Source of the DNA: Flavobacterium celericrescens
GTDB lineage: Bacteria > Bacteroidota > Bacteroidia > Flavobacteriales > Flavobacteriaceae
Length of the DNA: 64,000 nt
Reading direction: 5' to 3'
Assembly (NCBI RefSeq): GCF_011392075.1
Contig: NZ_JAAJBV010000001.1
Coordinates: 62,001 to 126,000 of the forward strand
Part shown: positions 60,585 through 64,000 of the stretch, one piece after another
Layout: each line of letters opens with the position of its first letter
Position numbering within the stretch: position 1 is the first letter of the stretch
Translations under genes and position numbers: made by a program
Notes under the pieces: generated by a model
Seen by the model: only the letters and a program-made list of their open reading frames with translations
Databases searched by the model: none
Told to the model about the DNA's origin: nothing

Positions 60585-61643
60585 TTAATCAATTGATTTT
60601 ACAACGGCTTTTTCCGCTTCTTTTCTGGTACCATCAAAACCATCTACTCCTGAAACGGTGGTATATTTCAACACATAACGTTTTCCCGGATTGATTCTAT
60701 TGTATACACTTTGACACATTAATGTTGCTTCGTGGAATCCACATAAAATCAACTTTAATTTTCCTGGATATATATTAACGTCACCGATAGCATAAATTCC
60801 GTCGATGTTGGTTTGATAATCTAAAGCGTTATTTACTTTTATAGCGTTCTTTTCGATTTCTAATCCCCAGTTAGCTATTGGTCCTAACTTTGGTGTTAAT
60901 CCGAAAAGCGGAATAAAATAATCACATTCTGCTTTCATTCTGGCTCCGTTAACTTCAATATCAACAGCGGTTATTCTTTCACTACCATTAAACCCAACAA
61001 CTTCAGCTGGCGTTACTAATTTAATTTTTCCAGCATTCTTCAATTCTTGTACTTTTTCAACTGAATCTAATGCCCCACGGAATTCATTTCTTCTATGAAC
61101 TAAAGTCACGGAATTCGCTACATTCGACAAGAAAATACTCCAATCTAAAGCAGAGTCACCTCCACCAGCGATTACAATGTTTTTTCCACGATATTTTTCT
61201 GGATCTTTTACGAAATAATCTACTCCACGGTCTTCTTTTTCGTAGAATTCGATGTCTTTAAGAACAGGCTTTCTTGGTTCAAAAGTTCCTAATCCACCTG
61301 CAATTGCAATTGCTTTTGCTTGGTGTATTGTTCCTTCGTTAGTGGTTACTATAAAAGTACCGTCTTCTAATTTTTCAATGGTTTCAGCAGTTTCTCCTAA
61401 GGTAAATCCAGGTTGAAATTGTTTGATTTGTTCCATCAAATTCGTTACCAAATCACCAGCTAAAACCGAAGGATAACCTGGAATATCGAAGATTGGTTTT
61501 TTTGGATATAATTCTGCTAATTGCCCTCCTGGTTGAGGCAAAGCGTCAATAATATGACATTTTAATTGTAATAATCCGGCTTCGAAAACGGCAAAAAGCC
61601 CCGTAGGACCTGCACCAATAATTAATATATCCGTTTGAATCAT
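60585..61643 (-). CDS. Ferredoxin-NADP+ reductase, thioredoxin-reductase-like type
   Basis: 352 residues. FAD motif ILIIGAGPTGLFAVFEAGL, NAD(P) motif NIVIAGGGDSALDWSIFL and C-terminal GIYAIGDVNIYPGKLKLI. The CxxC of thioredoxin reductase is absent, which places it in the YumC/FNR group. Passes electrons from NADPH to the ferredoxin encoded next. The promoter holds the shared 15-base operator. Confidence 0.92.
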   Translation of the reverse strand: MIQTDILIIGAGPTGLFAVFEAGLLQLKCHIIDALPQPGGQLAELYPKKPIFDIPGYPSVLAGDLVTNLMEQIKQFQPGFTLGETAETIEKLEDGTFIVTTNEGTIHQAKAIAIAGGLGTFEPRKPVLKDIEFYEKEDRGVDYFVKDPEKYRGKNIVIAGGGDSALDWSIFLSNVANSVTLVHRRNEFRGALDSVEKVQELKNAGKIKLVTPAEVVGFNGSERITAVDIEVNGARMKAECDYFIPLFGLTPKLGPIANWGLEIEKNAIKVNNALDYQTNIDGIYAIGDVNIYPGKLKLILCGFHEATLMCQSVYNRINPGKRYVLKYTTVSGVDGFDGTRKEAEKAVVKSID

Positions 61644-61665
61644 GTTTTAAAATCATTTATATATG

Positions 61666-61710
61666 CAAAGTTACAAATACATTGATTTGCTATACGTTAC
61701 ATAAGTTACA
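61666..61710 (-). promoter_or_regulatory. Candidate Crp/Fnr-type operator and -7 of the ferredoxin reductase operon
   Basis: GTTACATAAGTTACA (61696-61710) lies 22 bases upstream of TAACTTTG (61666-61673 on the minus strand), an exact -7 element. The site centre is about 42 bases before the expected start, the class II activator position. Identical in site and spacing to 34680-34724. Confidence 0.75.
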
Positions 61711-61760
61711 AAGTGGCAAAATTGAATAATTCAAATATAATATAACATGATAATAATCAG

Positions 61761-62000
61761 TTATGCTATATTTTCTACTGTTTCAATTTGAGGTGCATAC
61801 TTTTTAATAGTAGTTTCTACACCAGCTTTCATTGTACTAATACTGAAATTACAACTTGTACAAGCTCCCTCTAATCGTACTTTAACGTGTTTATCATCAA
61901 TGATTTCGATTAATGATATATTTCCTCCATCAGAATTCAAAAACGGGCGAATTTCATCTAATGCTTTTTCAACATTCTCCTTTATTTCTAGTGTAGTCAT
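61761..62000 (-). CDS. NifU C-terminal-domain Fe-S protein
   Basis: 79 residues: IRPFLNSDGGNISLIEI and the CxxC in LEGACTSCNFSISTMKAGVE. Nfu-type scaffold or carrier of Fe-S clusters. Starts 1 base after mrp, so the two are an Fe-S delivery unit. Confidence 0.93.
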   Translation of the reverse strand: MTTLEIKENVEKALDEIRPFLNSDGGNISLIEIIDDKHVKVRLEGACTSCNFSISTMKAGVETTIKKYAPQIETVENIA

Positions 62001-62001
62001 A

Positions 62002-63144
62002 TTATTTTCCTTTAACAGCAGAACAACCTGCCATTGTTGTTATTTTGATAGCTTCTGTTGGTGGTAAAGTTTCATTACGACTTACCGTTTCTTGCACTAC
62101 ATTTCTTGTGATATTTTCGAAAACACTTTCTAGAACTGAAGCTGTTTGCAATGCTGCTGGACGACCATAATCTCCTGCTTCACGGATACTTTGTACTAGT
62201 GGCACTTCACCTAAAAGTGGCACTTGTAAATCTGCTGCCAAGTTTTTAGCCCCTTCTTTACCAAAAATATAATATTTATTTTCAGGTAATTCTTCTGGAG
62301 TAAAATATGCCATGTTTTCTATGATTCCTAAAACTGGAACACTTACTGCATCAGACATAAACATTGCAACTCCTTTTTTAGCATCTGCTAATGCTACAGC
62401 TTGAGGCGTACTGACAACAACTGCTCCTGTAATAGGCAACGATTGCATAATTGACAAATGAATATCGCCTGTTCCAGGTGGTAAATCGATTAGCATAAAA
62501 TCTAATTCGCCCCAGTTGGCATCAAAAATCATTTGATTTAAAGCTTTGGCAGCCATTGGACCTCTCCAAATAACGGCTTGGTCTGGTTTTGTAAAAAATC
62601 CGATGGACAAAATTTCTACACCATAACTTTGTACTGGTTGCATTTTTGATTTCCCATCTACTTCAACTGAAATAGGCTTAGCATTTTCAACATCAAACAT
62701 AATTGGCATTGATGGTCCATAAATATCAGCATCTAAAACCCCAACTTTGAATCCCATTTTTGCTAATGAAACCGCCAAATTTGCTGTAATAGTAGATTTT
62801 CCTACACCACCTTTACCTGATGCAACTGCTATAATATTTGAAATTCCTGGAATAGCTTTTCCTTTTATTAAGTTAGGATTTTCAGCTTTTTCTGGCGCTT
62901 CAACTTTTATGTTTACTTTTACTTTTGCTTTTTCATATACTTTTTCGTGAATAACTTTGATGATATCCACTTCTGCACGTTTTTTTATATGTAAAGCTGG
63001 CGTAGCCAAAAGCACATCAACAACAACCTCGTCTCCAAAAGTGATTACATTTTGAACAGCACCACTTTCTACCATGTTTTTGCCTTCACCTGCAACAGAA
63101 ATAGTTTCTAAAGCCGCAAGTATCTCTTTTCTATCTAGTTTCAT
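62002..63144 (-). CDS. Mrp/NBP35-family Fe-S carrier ATPase
   Basis: 380 residues. N-terminal MIP18/DUF59-like domain (about 1-90), then a deviant Walker A ASGKGGVGKSTITANLA, VLDADIYGPSMPIMF and DLPPGTGDIHLS. It carries Fe-S clusters to apoproteins. A -7-like TATCTTTG lies at 63170-63177 on the minus strand. Confidence 0.94.
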   Translation of the reverse strand: MKLDRKEILAALETISVAGEGKNMVESGAVQNVITFGDEVVVDVLLATPALHIKKRAEVDIIKVIHEKVYEKAKVKVNIKVEAPEKAENPNLIKGKAIPGISNIIAVASGKGGVGKSTITANLAVSLAKMGFKVGVLDADIYGPSMPIMFDVENAKPISVEVDGKSKMQPVQSYGVEILSIGFFTKPDQAVIWRGPMAAKALNQMIFDANWGELDFMLIDLPPGTGDIHLSIMQSLPITGAVVVSTPQAVALADAKKGVAMFMSDAVSVPVLGIIENMAYFTPEELPENKYYIFGKEGAKNLAADLQVPLLGEVPLVQSIREAGDYGRPAALQTASVLESVFENITRNVVQETVSRNETLPPTEAIKITTMAGCSAVKGK

Positions 63145-63191
63145 TTTTATTCAGACTGATTTTAGATTGCAAAGATAGGAAGAAGTTTATG

Positions 63192-63215
63192 AGTTTAAAA
63201 GTTTAGCAGTTTAAA
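63192..63215. repeat. AGTTTAAn octamer array
   Basis: AGTTTAAA, AGTTTAGC, AGTTTAAA in tandem. Upstream of mrp, in a gap of 182 bases that also holds the yceI terminator. Confidence 0.75.
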
Positions 63216-63263
63216 GTTTTTATAATTCAATAAGTATAATTTATACTACTCGAAGCATCATAA

Positions 63264-63300
63264 TAAAAAAGCAATCTCTACTAATATAAAGATTGCTTTC
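63264..63300 (-). terminator. Terminator after the YceI gene
   Basis: AAAGCAATCT / AGATTGCTTT (10 bp), loop of 12, with six T on the minus strand. Confidence 0.88.
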
Positions 63301-63326
63301 TTAAACTAAACATGAAAAAAGATTTA

Positions 63327-63887
63327 TTAATATTGTAAAAAGAGATTAAAATGAATATCAACATTATCATTTACAATAACCATCCCTAATAATTTTTTAG
63401 GTGCTTTCAAGTTAAAGTCTTTAATATTGATTTTTAATTGTCCTTTTACATTATTGCTTTTTGAATCATAAGTAACTGGAATCGTATACTCTTTAGAAAC
63501 CCCTGCAATTTCAACTTTTAATTTTGCCGAAATATGCTCTTTTAAAGTGGTGATTTCTTTTACTTCTAATTTTATATTTGAATACTCGTTGGCTTTTAGG
63601 ATGGTTTTGAAATCTTTGGTTATCATTTTATGCGCACAATCAAAACCAGTACTTTTGATTGATATTTTTGCACCATCTAACACAATTTTAGCATTTTGTT
63701 TAGCTAACGAAACTTGAATTTCGTCTTCAATAAATGCTGAATTGTATTTACATTCAAAAGAATTTACATTTGATTTTCCCTTAATAATAACTTCGCTTTG
63801 ATTAGTTATTTTTACTTTGGTTTTATTTGAAACAAAACCCAGATTAATCAAAATAAAACATCCAATAAACAAACTAATTGTTCTCAT
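63327..63887 (-). CDS. YceI-family periplasmic protein
   Basis: 186 residues from the ATG at 63887, giving a signal peptide (MRTISLFIGCFILINLGF). Lipocalin-like YceI pattern: EVIIKGKSNVNSFEC, the central alternating strands and VKGQLKINIKDFNLKAPKK. Members bind polyisoprenoid or amide lipids. Lies downstream of a probable outer-membrane protein gene. Confidence 0.85.
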   Translation of the reverse strand: MRTISLFIGCFILINLGFVSNKTKVKITNQSEVIIKGKSNVNSFECKYNSAFIEDEIQVSLAKQNAKIVLDGAKISIKSTGFDCAHKMITKDFKTILKANEYSNIKLEVKEITTLKEHISAKLKVEIAGVSKEYTIPVTYDSKSNNVKGQLKINIKDFNLKAPKKLLGMVIVNDNVDIHFNLFLQY

Positions 63888-63943
63888 GATTCTTGAAAAG
63901 AGAAAAGCTTTCACTTTTCTCTTTTTTTAATTATTTATTTTTT

Positions 63944-64000
63944 TTAGAAAGTGATAACAGCTTCAAACATTAATCCACTGAATTTACCACCATATAAGTC
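63944..64000 (-). CDS. C-terminal end of a probable outer-membrane beta-barrel protein
   Basis: Only 18 residues remain: DLYGGKFSGLMFEAVITF before TAA. The alternating hydrophobic pattern and C-terminal Phe are typical of a last barrel strand. The rest lies beyond the window, so the family cannot be named. Confidence 0.5.
   Translation of the reverse strand, partial: DLYGGKFSGLMFEAVITF

Overview
The window is a low-GC, densely coded chromosomal segment from a flavobacterium-like member of the Bacteroidota. Signs of this are promoters of the TTTG-N19-TAnnTTTG type (best at 9787-9817), ribosomal and lipoprotein genes of flavobacterial type, a TonB-dependent receptor, a DnaE with a fused proofreading exonuclease, and families such as DUF3127, DUF4301, DUF4407 and VF530. 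Most of it is ordinary core genome. No rRNA, IS element, prophage, integrase or CRISPR array was seen, and no stretch over 300 bases lacks a gene.

Layout. 1-5.1 kb: end of a polysaccharide deacetylase, a cysteine-less thioredoxin-fold protein, a membrane metallophosphoesterase and polA. 5.2-9.7 kb: accessory genes, including an SdpR/SdpI-like repressor and membrane-protein pair with a palindrome over its promoter, a serine hydrolase, a PnuC-like protein and a LacI regulator. 9.8-12.6 kb: rplM-rpsI-rpsB-tsf. 12.7-23.8 kb: a very large TraB/GumN protein, YhhQ, Tag, VF530, Aat, a DUF3127 protein with an SSB-like tail, a sensor kinase, a transglutaminase and greA-HIT. 23.8-30.7 kb: a TPP riboswitch in front of a TonB-dependent receptor, then ArfB, a NadR-like kinase fused to DUF4301, a PnuC/PnuT transporter, GGGP synthase and a phosphopantetheinyl transferase; the neighbourhood suggests thiamine uptake and salvage. 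30.8-38.8 kb: ahcY, DUF4407, an SQR-like flavoprotein, small enzymes, hemW and ruvC. 38.9-44.5 kb: a flippase-like protein and glycosyltransferase, TonB-domain proteins, DUF456, tRNA-Asp with a candidate small RNA behind it, DUF58 and trxA. 44.6-54 kb: dnaE, a lipoprotein, rpsP-rimM-trmN6, an acyl-CoA dehydrogenase and DUF3050. 54-60.2 kb: a seven-gene minus-strand operon with AdoMet decarboxylase-like, DUF4178, a 58-aa membrane protein, DUF350, a membrane aminopropyltransferase, a Tat-exported flavoprotein and a polytopic membrane protein. 60.2-64 kb: ferredoxin and its reductase, NifU-like and Mrp Fe-S proteins, YceI, and the last codons of a probable outer-membrane protein.

Three things stand out. 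First, about fourteen small tandem arrays are scattered between genes, and in two cases lie in frame inside genes. Each has a short anchor (CAA, CAGT, TTAGAA and so on) repeated every 6, 7 or 8 bases with the other positions free; several occur as inverted pairs. Second, the operon at 54-60 kb looks like a membrane-linked polyamine or aminopropyl modification system. Third, two flavoprotein promoters 27 kb apart (34.7 kb and 61.7 kb) share an identical 15-base near-palindrome at the same distance from their -7 elements, which suggests one Crp/Fnr-type regulator. A three-hairpin RNA candidate lies behind tRNA-Asp. All functions are read from sequence alone; no database search was possible.
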